DNA from: Orobanche coerulescens | Lineage: Eukaryota > Streptophyta > Magnoliopsida > Lamiales > Orobanchaceae | Length of the DNA stretch: 64,000 nucleotides | Reading direction: 5' to 3' | Assembly (NCBI GenBank): GCA_033398695.1 | Contig: CM065802.1 | Coordinates: 202,139,096 to 202,203,095 of the forward strand | Shown here: positions 35,441-47,767 of the stretch, in pieces | Numbering within the stretch: position 1 is the first letter of the stretch | Layout: each line of letters opens with the position of its first letter | Position numbers and translations under genes: made by a program | The notes under the pieces: generated by a model | Seen by the model: the letters and a program-made list of their open reading frames with translations, nothing else | The model's database searches: none | What the model was told of the DNA's origin: nothing

Positions 35441-36847
35441 TTGCAGAAGAGGTGGAAGGACTACAACCACATCTCCTCAAGCTCAAATTTTGGAGGTGAA
35501 GAATGGTTTGTAGACTCTGGATGCTCGAGGCATATGACCGGAAACAAGAAGATGCTGACCAAATATATCAAAGAAAGAGGTCCCGATGTAACCTTTGGAG
35601 ATAGCTCTAGAGGACAGACAAAAGGCTTTGGAGAGCTGCACCGAGGAAACATTGTAATATCCAAAGTTCATTATGTCAAAGGGCTCAAGTACAACCTCCT
35701 GAGCATCAGCCAGTTCTGTGACGAGAAGAATCTAGTAGTCTTCACCATCTTGAAGTGTATGGTGATAGACATCTTATCTGGAGAAATAAAGCTACAAGGT
35801 TTCCGAAGAAGAGATGTATACATGATTGATTTTAACACAGGGACACCTAACTCCTGTTTTCTATCCAAGATCAGAAATGAGAATGGATGGTGTGGCACAA
35901 AAGACTATGTCACCCGAACTTTAAAGCCATCAACAAGATTAGCTCTCGGAAGTGGTCGAGGACTTCCAAATGAAGTATTCAAGAAGGAAGCACTCGTGAT
36001 GCATGTCGAAGGGAAAGCAGACCAAGGCATCGTTCAAGCCAGTTCAGCCTACAACGCTCACAAAAAGGATCTTAGATCTACTCCACATGGATCTATTTGG
36101 TCCTATCAAACCAAGGACTTTGAGCGGCCGAAAGCATGCTCTTGTAATAGTAGATGATTATTCAAGGTACACTTGGATCATTTTTCTATTCAAGAAAAGT
36201 GAAACCCCGACCAAGTTACCCGAGCCGAGAAGGATCGAATGAGAAATCCCTCTCCATAATCAAGATCAGATCGGATAGAGGAGGAGAGTTTCTCAACAAG
36301 GCGATAATCGATTTCCGATCGTAATGGGATCCAAAGATGAGCTCTGCGGCCTGTGACGCCCACAGAATGGTGTTGCCGAAAGAAGGAAGAACTCAAGGAA
36401 GCAAGAAGGTCCATGATTGCGAAGCGGACCTTAAAAGGTTCTCGGGTGAAGTCGTCAACACACCGCCACACCTGCACAGAGTATGATAGTAGGGAGACAT
36501 GGCAAAACTCCTATGAGGTTTGGAATAATAGAATTCCTACGGTTGCTTACTTTCATGTTTTTGGTTGTAAGTGTTTCATCCACAACAACGGTCAAACACA
36601 ACTAAATGCCTTTGATGCTAAAACTGACGATGGTCTATTTATGGGATATTCCCAAAGAAGCAAGGCATATAGAGTTTTTAACAAAAGAACCTTAGTTGTG
36701 GAGGAAACACCCCATGTTGTTTTTGATGAATCTACCGTTGAGTACAGGAAACAACTTGAGCAAATTGAGAACAAGCTCAAGTCAGCAACCCTTGAAGAAG
36801 TCATTATACATGACACTGGAATGGTGGACACACCTGCAGATCGCTGA
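35441..36847 (+). pseudogene. pol: S protease and integrase (frameshifted)
   Basis: Open from 35441: copia protease with WFVDSGCSRHMTG (the active Asp in DSG), then the gag-pre-integrase region to about 35990, where the frame shifts. Integrase core pieces follow at 36003-36242 (HMDLFGP, VIVDDYSRYTW) and, after a badly broken stretch at 36220-36480, an integrase C-terminal region in 36500-36830 (FGCKCFIHN, GYSQRSKAYRVFN). Would cut the polyprotein and join element DNA to the chromosome. Not functional as written. Confidence 0.88.
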
Positions 36848-37126
36848 TGACCCAACCGCGGTGATGAAGACCCAATCGCAGATCGACAGGATCACCAAAC
36901 CTATCTCGATCCAGCTTGCCGGAAGAAGACCAAATGAGTCGACAAAGACTCATCTGCAGTTCAGAACCAAGCTGCAGATGACAAGGCGGTAGCTGATCCA
37001 GTTGCAGACCAGAACCCAACTGATGCAGATAACCACCAAAGCAATCCAACAGGGGGAACAAACCCAGAAGAGGACGAGATCCCCAAATAGCTCAAGGATC
37101 ATCCAATTCAGCAAATTATCGGAAAG

Positions 37127-38782
37127 TTGACTGATGGAGTCAAGACAAGACAGTCAACTCTACCTGCAGGAATGGCGATGTTCTCATGTTTCATGTCACA
37201 AATTGAACCCAAGACTACAAAACAAGCCTTGGAAGATTATTCATGGATTAATGCCATGCAAGAGGAATTGGAGCAGATGGAAAGGAACAAAGTTTGGGAA
37301 CTAACAGACAGACCTGATCACAAGAAAGTTATTGGCACTAAATGGGTGTATAAAAACAAGAGTGATGAAGACGGAGCTGTTGTTAGGAATAAAGCCAGAC
37401 TCGTAGCAAAAGGTTATGCACAGTGTGAGGGAATAGATTTTGATGAAACTTATGCACCTGTTGCAAGATTAGAAGCCATCAGACTATTCCTCGCATATGC
37501 CGCATTCAAGGACTTTGAAGTCTACCAGATGGATGTAAAAAGTGCGTTCCTAAATGGAATCCTAGAAGAAGAAGTCTATGTAGAGCAACCCCCAGGTTTT
37601 GTCAAAGGAGACAAAGTCTATAAGCTGTTGAAAGCCCTGTATGGACTCAAGCAAGCACCGAGAGCATGGTATGAAACACTGTCTGTGTTTCTTGAGAAAA
37701 ATGGATTTTGCAAGGGAAAAGTGGACAAGACCCTATTCAGGGTGGAACACGAAGGCCACATATTAATAGTTCAGATTTATGTGGATGACATCATATTCGG
37801 GTCAACCAATCCAGAACTATGCGAAAAATTCTCCAACCTCATGCAAGGAGAATTTGAGATGAGTATGATGGGAAAGCTTAACTTCTTTCTCGGACTACAA
37901 GTTAAGCAGATGGAAAAAGGAATTTTCATCAACCAAGCAAAGTATACCAGGGATCTTATCAAGAGATATGGAATGGAATCAGCCAAGCCCGCAAGAATTC
38001 CAATGAGCACAAGTACTCACCTGGATGCAGACGAGGCAGGCATATCAGTGGACTCAACCCACTACAGAGGACTCATCGGATCTCTTCTGTACCTCACTGC
38101 AAGCAGGCCAGACATATCATATACAGTTGGAGTTTGTGCAAGATTCCAGTCCAAGCCGAAGCAATCACACCTAGATGCAGCCAAGAGAATAATTAAATAC
38201 CTAAAGTCTACAATTAATGTTGGACTGTGGTATCCCAAGGATGACAACTTCGAGCTATCAGGATACTCAGATGCGGATTTCGCAGGATGCAAAATCAATA
38301 GGAAGAGCACTAGTGGAACGTGTCAATTCCTAGGAACCAGACTGATATCCTGGTTTAGCAAGAAGCAGGTTTCTAACTCCATATCCACTACAGAGTCAGA
38401 ATACCTAGCTGCAGGTAGCTGTTGTGCACAGATTCTATGGATCAGACAACAGTTAAGGGACTATAATATTATTGCCAACGAAGTTCCAATATGGTGTGAC
38501 AACAATAGTGCTATTGCAATAACCAACAATCCGGTTTTGCACTCAAGGACGAAGCACATTGACGTTAAGCACCATTTCATTCGAGACCATGTGCTTAACA
38601 AAAGGGTTAGAGTTGAAAGAGTCAGCACAGACTACCAAATAGCTGACATCTTCACCAAACCCCTGCCAGAAGAAAGATTCCTAGAGCTTAGCAGAGATCT
38701 TGGATTACTAGATTGGGAATCTAGTTACAAGCAAGTTGAAGGAAGGACGGACCTCGAGAATCGGCTGGCCGATGCGGCGTAG
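37127..38782 (+). CDS. pol: S reverse transcriptase and RNase H (intact frame)
   Basis: 551-codon open frame. Copia [11 protein letters not shown] near residue 70, ARLVAKGY near 90, [11 protein letters not shown] near 140, [12 protein letters not shown] near 180, and catalytic [10 protein letters not shown] near 217. RNase H follows with SDADFAG near 380, [10 protein letters not shown] near 420, CDNNSAI near 465 and ends TKPLPEERF near 510. This is the best-preserved enzyme in the window. The ATG is internal; the natural protein is part of the gag-pol polyprotein, broken upstream. Confidence 0.93.
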   Translation: MTDGVKTRQSTLPAGMAMFSCFMSQIEPKTTKQALEDYSWINAMQEELEQMERNKVWELTDRPDHKKVIGTKWVYKNKSDEDGAVVRNKARLVAKGYAQCEGIDFDETYAPVARLEAIRLFLAYAAFKDFEVYQMDVKSAFLNGILEEEVYVEQPPGFVKGDKVYKLLKALYGLKQAPRAWYETLSVFLEKNGFCKGKVDKTLFRVEHEGHILIVQIYVDDIIFGSTNPELCEKFSNLMQGEFEMSMMGKLNFFLGLQVKQMEKGIFINQAKYTRDLIKRYGMESAKPARIPMSTSTHLDADEAGISVDSTHYRGLIGSLLYLTASRPDISYTVGVCARFQSKPKQSHLDAAKRIIKYLKSTINVGLWYPKDDNFELSGYSDADFAGCKINRKSTSGTCQFLGTRLISWFSKKQVSNSISTTESEYLAAGSCCAQILWIRQQLRDYNIIANEVPIWCDNNSAIAITNNPVLHSRTKHIDVKHHFIRDHVLNKRVRVERVSTDYQIADIFTKPLPEERFLELSRDLGLLDWESSYKQVEGRTDLENRLADAA

Positions 38783-39268
38783 AAGACGAAGGCCAGACGA
38801 AGCAACTTAGCTGTACAGAATACTAGGCGAGAAGTCAACTAACCTGTTGCAGAGTGGTCAACAGTCAACGAAACGAACCAGCTAAGTTCTCTAAACTGAT
38901 CTCTAAATCTTTAATTATTATCTGTCACATTTATAATATTATTTTGGCTAAATGGCATTTAAAAATACATTTTTATAAGCCTAGTGGCAATTTTAATACA
39001 CGCGTCAAACGCCTATTTAATTAACCTCTACGGTGGCCAATCAGAATCAACCGTCAAATTCTAAATAGGGCCACCGATTCAAATTTGAAATTCAAAAGAA
39101 TATCAAAAGGCGTACCACTGTTCAAATTTATAATAAACTAATACAAACGTCTTTTCATCTTCTTTATAAGGAAGAAAACCTTTCACTTTACTCTTTACGC
39201 TTACAGAAACCCTAGAATTTACAGAGCAAAAATACACACTAAAAAATCCTAAAATCCTTTTTGCAGAA
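38783..39268 (+). other. S spacer between pol and ORF3
   Basis: 486 bp of AT-rich, non-coding sequence. Presumably the leader for ORF3 expression, but I see no clear TATA box or splice site that would decide how ORF3 is made. Confidence 0.5.
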
Positions 39269-40950
39269 ATGGCATCTTTTGAAGGCGTAAACTTGAAGGC
39301 GGTGAAGGACCAAGTCATCTTCTCCATGGTCGTCGATTTCGAAGGTTTATTAGAAGCAAATCTAGAGGACTTTGATATGCTCAATCTGATCCGGGCGATG
39401 AAGCTGAATGGAATCTACCCGTTTCTCGACATCAACCCGCAACATTTGTTCAAGGAAGATGTTGTTGAATTTTATCGTAATGCCTCTCTGATTCAGCACG
39501 GGATTAACAGCTCAGTCGGCGGAATTCCAGTCACCATAGATCGAGAAAAGATTCGTTCTGTATTCGGGATGAAACATCGCGGTTTGGCGGTCGAAGCTCT
39601 TAAACAATCACCCGCCGAAACATGGAAAACGATCAAAGTCGAGAATATCCCAGAGAAATTGAAGTTTACAGCAAAGAGGAATGAGTTGAAAAGGATTTAT
39701 CGAGTTGCTTTGGACATCACAAACAAGATAGTGATGGGGATGGCAGGCAGCTATGACCAACTGTCATCATCCAAATTCATGGTGTTGGGTGCGTTAATTC
39801 AAGAAGAAGAAGTTGATTGGGCGGACTATATTTTCAGACAACTTGTTCGCGAGGTGAACAAAGTCGAATGGCTCGAGGATGAGAAGAAGTTCAAAACTAA
39901 GTTGGCGTTCGGAACACATCTTAGTTGGTTGTTGGAGAAAACCGGAGTGGCTAAAGGAAACATTGACCCTTTCCACCCAAACAAGAGGCTAGGTCACATG
40001 GACCATGACAAGAAGAAAGTTGGAGTCACTGGGAGAGCAGCCCAGTTGTTGAAGGATTTGCCGGACTCTCCGTATTACCCAAGATACGATTTATCAGAGG
40101 AATCGGACCGACCTGCAGCTGAGGTCGCAACTGCAGTCGAGTCCGGGAACGAGTCTGACGATACTCCAATTTCCATCCGATTCAAGAGACGGGGACCAGC
40201 CCCAGAAGGACCCTCTCACCTGCAGTCATCACCTGAACCCTCTCCTAAGAGGCCTAGGAAGCTGCAGATTCGGTGAGGAGAGCGATCGAGCATCACGCCC
40301 GACCCATGATTCGATCACCAGATTCATCCGGACACACTGCACGGACACTGAAACTCGGATTGTACCTTTTATTACACCTCCAGTGTACATATCCGAAGAA
40401 GAGGAAGCAGGTCTTGTTATCTCTATTCCTGAAGCAGATTACACTTTCAACCTTTTAGAAAATAATACTTTTAATCTCTCTATTGAACAACTTCAGCTTG
40501 TCAAACCACAAGCAGAAAAACACTCTTTTGTAAATATTTTTAAAGAGTGGAAAACTCTCAAAACCCTGTCTTTTACAAATCTTCAAACTTTTGTTGAAAC
40601 TAGTGGTTGGGAATATCCCCAAGCCACTGAGGATGTTCTGATTAACTTTTACAAAGAATCAGATTTGGCCTTACTCCTCCAGGATAATTGGTTCATGTCA
40701 CACTTTAAAACCAACATGGACCAATTTATCCATTCTATAATGCTCAGTATTTTTGATGGCACTTTTGGAGAAGAGGAGGAAGAGGAAGTAGAAAAGGAGA
40801 TTAGGATTGAAGAAGTTGATGGTGAGAATGAAATTATCAATTTGGAGGCTGAAGGAGAAGAAGTAGAGCAAGAAAAAGATGAAGAAGAGAAAGATGATGA
40901 GGATGATGAAGGTGAAGAGAAGGAGAAATATGATGATAAAAATGATAAAA

Positions 40951-40984
<34 letters not shown>

Positions 40985-42289
40985 CAATGATGATGGAGGT
41001 GAAGGAGGAGCAGAAAAAGAAAAAGAAAAAGATGAGGAAAAAGAGAAAGAAAAATCTGGAGAAGAAGAAGGGAAAGAAGGAGAGAGAGAAGGAGCCAAAG
41101 AGCCAGAGCCAGAGCCAGAGGCTACTCACGAAGCTGCAGATAGAATTGTTGTACCTGCCCGGTACACCAGCCTAGACGCAGAGCTGGCAGAAGACTCCAG
41201 GTCAGGGACCCCGGAGAAAACCCAATCTGATCTACCAGCTGCAGCCAGGAGCCTGCAGTCTAGTGGTTCTCTTGCAGAGGGTTCGGAGAGCACTCTCCAT
41301 CGGCTCGATTATCACCTACCATGACTGAGCTGATCAAGCAAATTGTCAGAGACACTATTGGGGAGCTGCTATCAACTCAGGTCACTCCTGACCTTCAGAC
41401 CATAAATGCCAAGATTGACACTCTTCTTCAGAGAGAGATCCCTCAGCCTCCTCCTCCTACCAACAACAGAATGCCTTTTGGCATGTCTGATTGGATGAGC
41501 CGCATGGAACAGCAGTTGACAACCCTTATTGATGCTGGCAAAAAGGGGGAAGAGAGGATTCAGGGGGGAGAGAGAGAAATCAGAAGCAAGAAGAAGCAGG
41601 ATGTCCCTTAGATTGAAGGACCCTCCAGTCTAAAAAGAAAGGAAGCTGTAGATCGAGATGACCAGGCTGACCAGCCTGTAGGAAAAAGAAGAAGGACCAG
41701 AGGCGGCTTTGAACCTACTCTTGAATGGGAAGGGATGGAGCTATGGTATGTTGAGGATTTCATCCCATTTGAAGCTCTTGAAATGTGGGGAGCTGCTAAG
41801 AAGAGGTTCATCAAAGATTATTATGTCTGGGAACTACTTCAAGATGACAAACTCTCCCCACAGGAAATCTTCATAAACTTCATGGAAGAAGTCCATCCGA
41901 ATCTTTGGGCTGTTCTGAAGAAGCACGCTAAAGAGCAAAATGCCTTTCCTATGATTCCCTTATTCAGAGCTGAAGAAGCACCAGTCCGCATGGATGGTGA
42001 ACTTGATGAGTTACAACTTCAAAAGGAAATCAAGCTAGTGTGCCTCGAGAACAGATTCAGATCTCAGCAAGAGCAGGATTTCGCAGCACTCGTGGTAAAA
42101 AGAAAATATGGTCTTGCTCCAGTAAAGATAAGACCTATCGGAGCCAAACCATTCAAGCACGCCAAGCGGCCTATTCAAGAGGCAGAGGAAGAGGCGGATG
42201 ACCTTAGTTATTTTTATTTCTTGTTATTTTATTTTATGTACTTAAAACATTCTTGTAAAATTTCAATGATAAGTCAGAAAAGTTTATAA
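39269..42289 (+). pseudogene. S ORF3 (large extra ORF, frameshifted)
   Basis: About 1007 codons in four open stretches. 39269-40276 (335 codons) starts at an ATG in good context and has a compact helical N-terminus (VVEFYRNASLIQ, GGIPVTIDREKIRSVFGM, DYIFRQLVREVNK). 40383-41324 has a globular segment and then a very acidic tract with 11 consecutive Asp at about 40954-40986. 41321-41611 and 41735-42289 share a frame, separated by a TAG at 41609, and include a basic KRRRTRGG patch and a final hydrophobic YFYFLLFYFMYL. Breaks lie near 40270-40380 and 41300-41320. SIRE elements often carry an envelope-like or additional ORF here; I see no signal peptide, so envelope function is unsupported. Confidence 0.8.
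40954..40990 (+). repeat. GAT trinucleotide microsatellite in ORF3
   Basis: Uninterrupted GAT repeats encoding an Asp run inside the acidic tract of ORF3. Confidence 0.95.
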
Positions 42290-42404
42290 ACAGTCTGTTG
42301 AATGACAATTTCCAGTTGTCTCAATGTTAGACTGATTGCAGTTTTTGTCTCGCACTTAAGTGCAGACTTGGTCATTTGATTTCTTACTTAGTTTTGCCAT
42401 CATC

Positions 42405-42419
42405 AAAATAGGGGGAATT
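42405..42419 (+). other. S polypurine tract
   Basis: AAAATAGGGGGAATT sits directly before the 3' LTR start at 42420. Confidence 0.88.
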
Positions 42420-43833
42420 TGTTAGGAATACTTGTTAGATTTTGATGATGTCATTAATTTAAAATCAAATGTTTAATACTTGGCAAAATGTAAGGAAGAA
42501 CCAAATGAGTATCTTCCATAGGCCAAAATATGTTAAGTATAAAACTTGGCAAAATGTAAAGAAGAACCAAATGAGTGTCTTCTGTAGGCCAAAAGTTAGT
42601 TAGGCTGAAAAACGGCTAAGTACAAAGTACAGCCTAGTCCATCAGAGAAGTACAGCCGACTCCAGTCAGAGTAGCTCTGGTCAACTAAATTTATCAGAGA
42701 AGTTTGACCAGACTGCAGCCGAGGTACCTCAGGGAAGTCACCTAACCAGACAAGTTACAAACAGTAAACAGCCGAGAGGACCTACCTGCAGAGATGTAAG
42801 CTGCACATCAGCCTACTCGACTACAGCCTAGTACTCCAAGTCCACGTCAGCATGCTTTGAAAAGTCAAATATTACGGAAAGCTCACATGCAACGTGAAGA
42901 GACAAATTGGAGTGATTCCCGCAAGAGATATGATTTAATTAAATCATCCTGACCCACCGTGAAGACTTTAATCCTTTTATATTCAAAAGATTCGGCGCTC
43001 ACATGCAGAAGTCCTCACAACGGTCGGAAGATAAAATTAAATAATGGGAATCCAGCCTTGCAACGTTCAGAAAAGATTAAACAATGAAGTCTCCCTCCAA
43101 CGGACGGATTTGTTCAGATTTGCAACGGCTACAAAGAAGAAGCTCAGAGATCGTGATCTATATATATCCAGAGATTTGAAACTGAGCAACACCCGGTGCG
43201 AACATACATTCTAGCAATCAAAGCAAACAAAGCAATCTCAAGCAATCAAATAGCATCGTGGAAAGAGCAGATCTAAAAGTTCATACTTAAGGAAGCTCTT
43301 AAGTTGGAGAAGACAAACACTCTTGTCTATAATCTTGAGTACGGGGTACTTCACTGGTTGAAGTAAGAGACTATAAAGGCATCCGAGGATCGAGGATCAA
43401 GAGGTGCAAGGCAGTCAAGTGTGTGTACAACGGCACGGATTTCCACTGGTTGGAAGCTGTTGTAGTGTGTCGTGAATCACTGTAATATTTATCACTGGTT
43501 GAAAATTATAGTGAATTCATCTCCAACTGGTTTGGAGAAAAGTGGATTAGTAGAGGATTACCCCACCTCTGAGACCACTATAATTGCCTGTGTTATTCTT
43601 GTTTCTTGCATCATACTCTAACTGCTGCATACATTGTTAAGTGTTTCATTAAGTTAATTTATATTCGTCATCAGCTGACTTCCGCACATATCCTAGAACA
43701 AACGACTCCAAGTCATTTGTTTGACCATCAGCTGAAGAAACTCACTCTTCGTGAAAAATAGTTCAAGAGTTTCAACAAGTCTATTCACCCCCCCCCCCCT
43801 CTAGACTTGTTCCTGGACGACTTGTGACCTACA
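42420..43833 (+). repeat. S 3' LTR
   Basis: 1414 bp; same ends as the 5' copy. TATA run at 43154-43167. Inverted repeat around the C run at 43774-43783 and 43802-43811. Confidence 0.95.
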
Positions 43834-43838
43834 TTTTG

Positions 43839-45899
43839 TTCTTGGTATTTTTTTCATTTGGACAAGTTTTGGAGGTGTTTTTACGTAATATGCTTTATGT
43901 TATGATCTTGTCGCATGTACGTTCGATTCTCATAAAACTCGTTTGATTTCATTGTTTCTTTATTCCCATGAGTCCGTATGATTGAGTTATTCGTGTTGTG
44001 AGTTTTGATTTTATAATCCGACGTCGTATCTTGATTTTTAGACGTTTTGGGATGTTTTATAATTTCCTAAAGTTTAGGGAACTTATTTCCATTTCTGTGT
44101 CCCGAACCGTCGAGTGGTCGGAATCGCGCCTTTTTTTATCGCTTAGATCTGTCGTTGCGAATACTTCGTAAATGTGCCTTTGAATTCCAACTTTTAGTTA
44201 TGCTCGGTATCGTGCCTTCCTCAACAGTGGGCTGCAATCAGCAGTACTGAACTGCTGCATGAATAGCGTACGCTTTTCATGATTCCTTGTGCACGCTAGA
44301 TGTACTTCAGTGGAACCCTCTAGCATATCAGTAGCATGGGCCAATGTCCGGGTATTGCAGGGGATAGTAGGTCCTGGACTCGGAATTCTGGGTTCTTACT
44401 AGCAGGTAGCACGAGGTAAGCTTTCATAGCGCACGCTAACGACTAGCAGGTAGCGCGCGCTAAGCTGTAATAGCGCACACTAACGGCACCGTGCAGAAGC
44501 TACTGGACTACCGGCGATCCCGTTAGCACGCATTATTTTCAAGAATTAGCGCATGCTAATATACTTAGTATAAATAGGACTCAGTAGTACACTTTTCGTC
44601 ATTTTTCATTTCTTCTCATCCTTTGGGCGATTTCCGGCAGTTTTGGGGGATTTGTGAAGACTAATCCACGGAGTTCCTTAGTTTATCGATTGTAGTACTC
44701 TGAACGAAGCTACTATCATCCTAATCATCCTGTTTCGCCCGAATTCAAGGTACTTTGTCTTAGAACCCTAATTTTGTCATTTTTGGGGGGAGGTTTTGGG
44801 ATTTGTCTATTTAAACTCGAATTGTTCATTTATGTTGAAGTATTTCTTATCAATTATTGTTACTAAGTGAATTCAAATACGTTTCCATTGGTGTTTAATC
44901 CGTGAGTTGTCGATTCGCGGAGTTTCTGTGAAAACCCTCTGCCGTGTTGACCGTACGTGTATTTTTAGGGTTGGTAGTCGGGTTTTGTGGGTGTATTCCA
45001 TTCAGTTAATGATGTCGTTTAGGACTGATTCGTGTTAACCTTTCATTTAGGAATGGTCGTGGTCACTCCGAGTCATTCCTTGCCCGTCGTTTATTTTCCG
45101 TCTTGTCGAAGATGTCTCAAAGGCAAGTACTTTACATTTGTATGCATATTCTAGTATTTGATTTATGGCTTCCCATGTATGTTGTGGATATGAATGCGTA
45201 TGTTCACCCAGAGATGGTCTGGCGGGGCCTTAGGGGATACGTAGTGCCGTGTGTATGTGTATTGTGAACTGGGGTTAATCACTCAGGGATGCTCCGATGG
45301 GGCCTCTGCGGGGTGCGGTGGTCGTGAGTCTTGTACCAACGGTTAACCTTTGAAATGTTTTGTTGGAGAACTATGTTTTGTGCATGTGCACCGTAATATT
45401 CCGGAGTATAAATATTTTCTAAAATGATTTTTGGTGCATAATTCATCTGATTAAAATGGTAGTTAAACTGGATTGTACTTGCACTAGCTGTTGTCGCTAA
45501 CCCCTTAACTAGGGGAAATACTTTTGTAGTTCAGGTGCAGGTCATGGAGGCAAACGAGCATGTGGACAGTACGAGGATGATGGGCAAGGGTGATTGTGTT
45601 CAATGGTCGTTTGCTTGGCGTCTTATCTTTTAGTTTAATTAGTTATGTCATTTGTTTTAGTACTCGGGTACTTTCTTCATTTCGACTTGTATTTGTTTAT
45701 GGACCCGGTTTGGGAAAGATTTCATTTATTACTGTCAGGTTAGGTCTATTGTTTCAAATGTCTTAAAATTATTGAATCGTTCGTATGTTGATGATGTTTG
45801 TCATTCGTCGTGATGTTGAGTTTGTGCGTTAGCCTGGTAGATTCCAACGGGTTGGGTCCACGGCGTTGTAATATGTCCTCAACGTCTTGGGGGGTTACA
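43839..45899 (+). repeat. D 5' LTR, main part
   Basis: Resumes after S and ends GGGGTTACA at 45899. Aligns with 50860-52027. TGTAATAT recurs at 45867-45874, 33 bp before the end. Contains the D promoter. Confidence 0.9.
44265..44578 (+). promoter_or_regulatory. D LTR promoter with TAGCGCGCGCTA array
   Basis: TATA box AGTATAAATAGG at 44567-44578. Upstream are repeated GCGC palindromes: perfect TAGCGCGCGCTA at 44451-44462, and variants near 44264, 44290, 44427, 44471, 44523 and 44546. The same array and TATA box are in the 3' LTR at 51295-51600. Confidence 0.6.
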
Positions 45900-45904
45900 G
45901 AATA

Positions 45905-45916
45905 TGGTATCAGAGC
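45905..45916 (+). other. D primer-binding site
   Basis: TGGTATCAGAGC, an exact initiator-Met-type site, five bases after the LTR. Confidence 0.92.
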
Positions 45917-46121
45917 TTAGGTTTATGGATACCAAGGCTTTAGATTATTTGGGTCTAGTTGAGTGACATTTCTGAACAGTATCACTACTATGCCATCATA
46001 TCAGTACGTCGGTGCTCGTAAGCTTTCCTAACTTGACTCGTTGCGTTATCCTATGTTGTTCCTTTCCTAATATCGTGATGTGTTTTGCATTTGAACTGTA
46101 CTCACTAATTACTTCTTCAGA

Positions 46122-47228
46122 GTGACTGCTGGTAGAGGACGCGGTCGCGGATGGGGTATGGGACGTGGCGCAGACGGCGGGGCAGCCTTGTCCAATAGCT
46201 CTGAGGCTGGTTCGGCAACGCCGTGTTTGTCGAACAGTGTTCAGCCTAGTGCCGAAGACCAGCAGGATTAGTCTGCTAGCTTCAGTAATGCTAATGATAA
46301 TGTCGGGGTAGCTAACATTTTGCAGCAAGTAGCGAATCAGATGGCGCTACTAACTCAGGCGGTCCTGGTTAATCAAGCTAATGCCACCGCCTACTGGTTC
46401 TGGTGCCGACAAGTTGCTTCAGGATGTGATTCGTATGCGTCCTCCACAATTTTATGGTACTTCCAACCCTTCTGGTTGTGAAAGTTGGATATTTGAGATG
46501 GAAAAAGTATTCGAGGCAGCAAACTGCTCCGAGGAGAGGAAAGTACCAATTGCTCAGTACTTCCTCACCAAGGAGGCAGCAACGTGGTGGTAGGCAGTGA
46601 AACTGCGTGACTGGACAGCTACGTGGGATGAGTTCTGGGAATTGATGGAGGCTCAGTATTGTCCGTGGCCGGTGAAGGAGGGAAGGATGTTCCCATCTCT
46701 CAAGCAATTAAAGATTATAATCAGCAGTTATATTACGTGAGGAATCAGGTCTGGAACAAACAGGATAAGATCCGCCACTTCGACATGCGAATGAAAGTGA
46801 GGGTTCACCACTATATGTCAGGCCTTGGGTGTTCGACTTTGAACTATCAGAACAAGGCAATAGCCTATCAGATGTCTTTTTCTGTGACGGAGGTGGCAGC
46901 AGAGGGTAAGAAGCAGAAGACTCCCGGTCAGTTTTCAGGAAGTAAGTTTGGCGGGCATCCGAAGACTAAGTCTAGTCCACGGGCCTTTGGGAATCAGTCC
47001 CCGTCATTTGGGCGAGGCCATGGTTCTAAGTCTGCTTCAGCTGCTCCTGTTCGTGGTCATACTTGTTTTAATTGTGCTTGTACGGGACATATAATGAGTC
47101 AATGTGACAAGCCGCCGCTGAAGTGTCATAATTGTGGTCGTTCGGGGCATCATGCTGCGTACTGTGGAGATGCGAGTCGGGCACCAGTTATCAAGTTTTG
47201 GCCCTGGATACTAGATAACCGAGCGTGA
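46122..47228 (+). pseudogene. gag: D gag (broken)
   Basis: Begins like B gag with a basic Gly-Arg leader, but the expected ATG is GTG at 46122. A TAG at about 46268 and a frameshift near 46375 precede the gag core (AQYFLTKEAATWW, 46381-46593, ending in a stop). A second shift leads to 46659-47228, with YMSGLG and two intact CCHC knuckles (CFNCACTGHIMSQC and CHNCGRSGHHAAYC). RNA-packaging capsid protein in origin; dead here. Confidence 0.85.
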
Positions 47229-47335
47229 ATCAGGCTCCGACAGCTAACCAGCCTCAGCAGAGTTTTGGTAGAGGTCGAGGACGTGGATAGTCTTCTAGAG
47301 GGGGAGCATCTAGTGCGGGGTCTGTTCCGCCCCGT

Positions 47336-47767
47336 GTGTATGAGATGAGACGAGCTGTATATCCTGACGCGATAGTGGCTACAGGTACCGTTCACATCCT
47401 TGACCATCCTATTTCCGTGCTATTCGATTATGGTGCTACGCATTCTTTCATCTCTTTGGATCGTGTGCATCGTCTGCACGTTGAAAGTCTAGTTACATGT
47501 GAACCGTTTGTTGTTAAACTGCCTAGTGGAGAGAGTATTGTGGGGAATCATGAGGTTAGAGATTTTCCGGTGAGTATCGCAGGGAGGGCTTGGTCTTCTA
47601 ATCTGATTGTGTTAGACATTAAGGATGAAGATTTGATCCTTGGTGAGGATTGGTTGGATCGACATGGGGCGATCATGAACTATAGAGGGAGGACCATTTC
47701 GATGTTAGCCTATGACGGCACTGAACACTCCTTTGTGGGACGCAATGAAGTAGTCAGAGATTCTTGA
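47336..47767 (+). pseudogene. D protease (altered active site)
   Basis: Aspartic protease fold region of 143 codons. The motif reads FDYGATHSF at residues 30-38, with Tyr replacing the Ser of the usual DSG seen in A, probably inactivating. It connects upstream, through an Arg/Gly linker containing a TAG near 47288, to gag. Confidence 0.85.

Larger units (their letters stand above)
31904..43833 (+). mobile_element. Element S: Ty1/copia SIRE-type retrotransposon with ORF3
   Basis: 11.93 kb, flanked by the perfect duplication TTTTG (31899-31903 and 43834-43838). LTRs 31904-33319 and 42420-43833, primer site 33322, gag and pol at 33398-38782, an additional long ORF3 at 39269-42289, purine tract 42405-42419. 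Length, gag type, a stop at the gag/pol boundary and a third ORF fit the SIRE/Maximus lineage. RT is intact; gag, integrase and ORF3 carry small frameshifts. Confidence 0.95.

Noticed and set aside
40649..41129. Long Ser-rich and Phe/Ile-rich antisense ORFs
   Set aside because: They are the reverse frames of the acidic GAT/GAG-rich tract in S ORF3; low complexity alone keeps them open.
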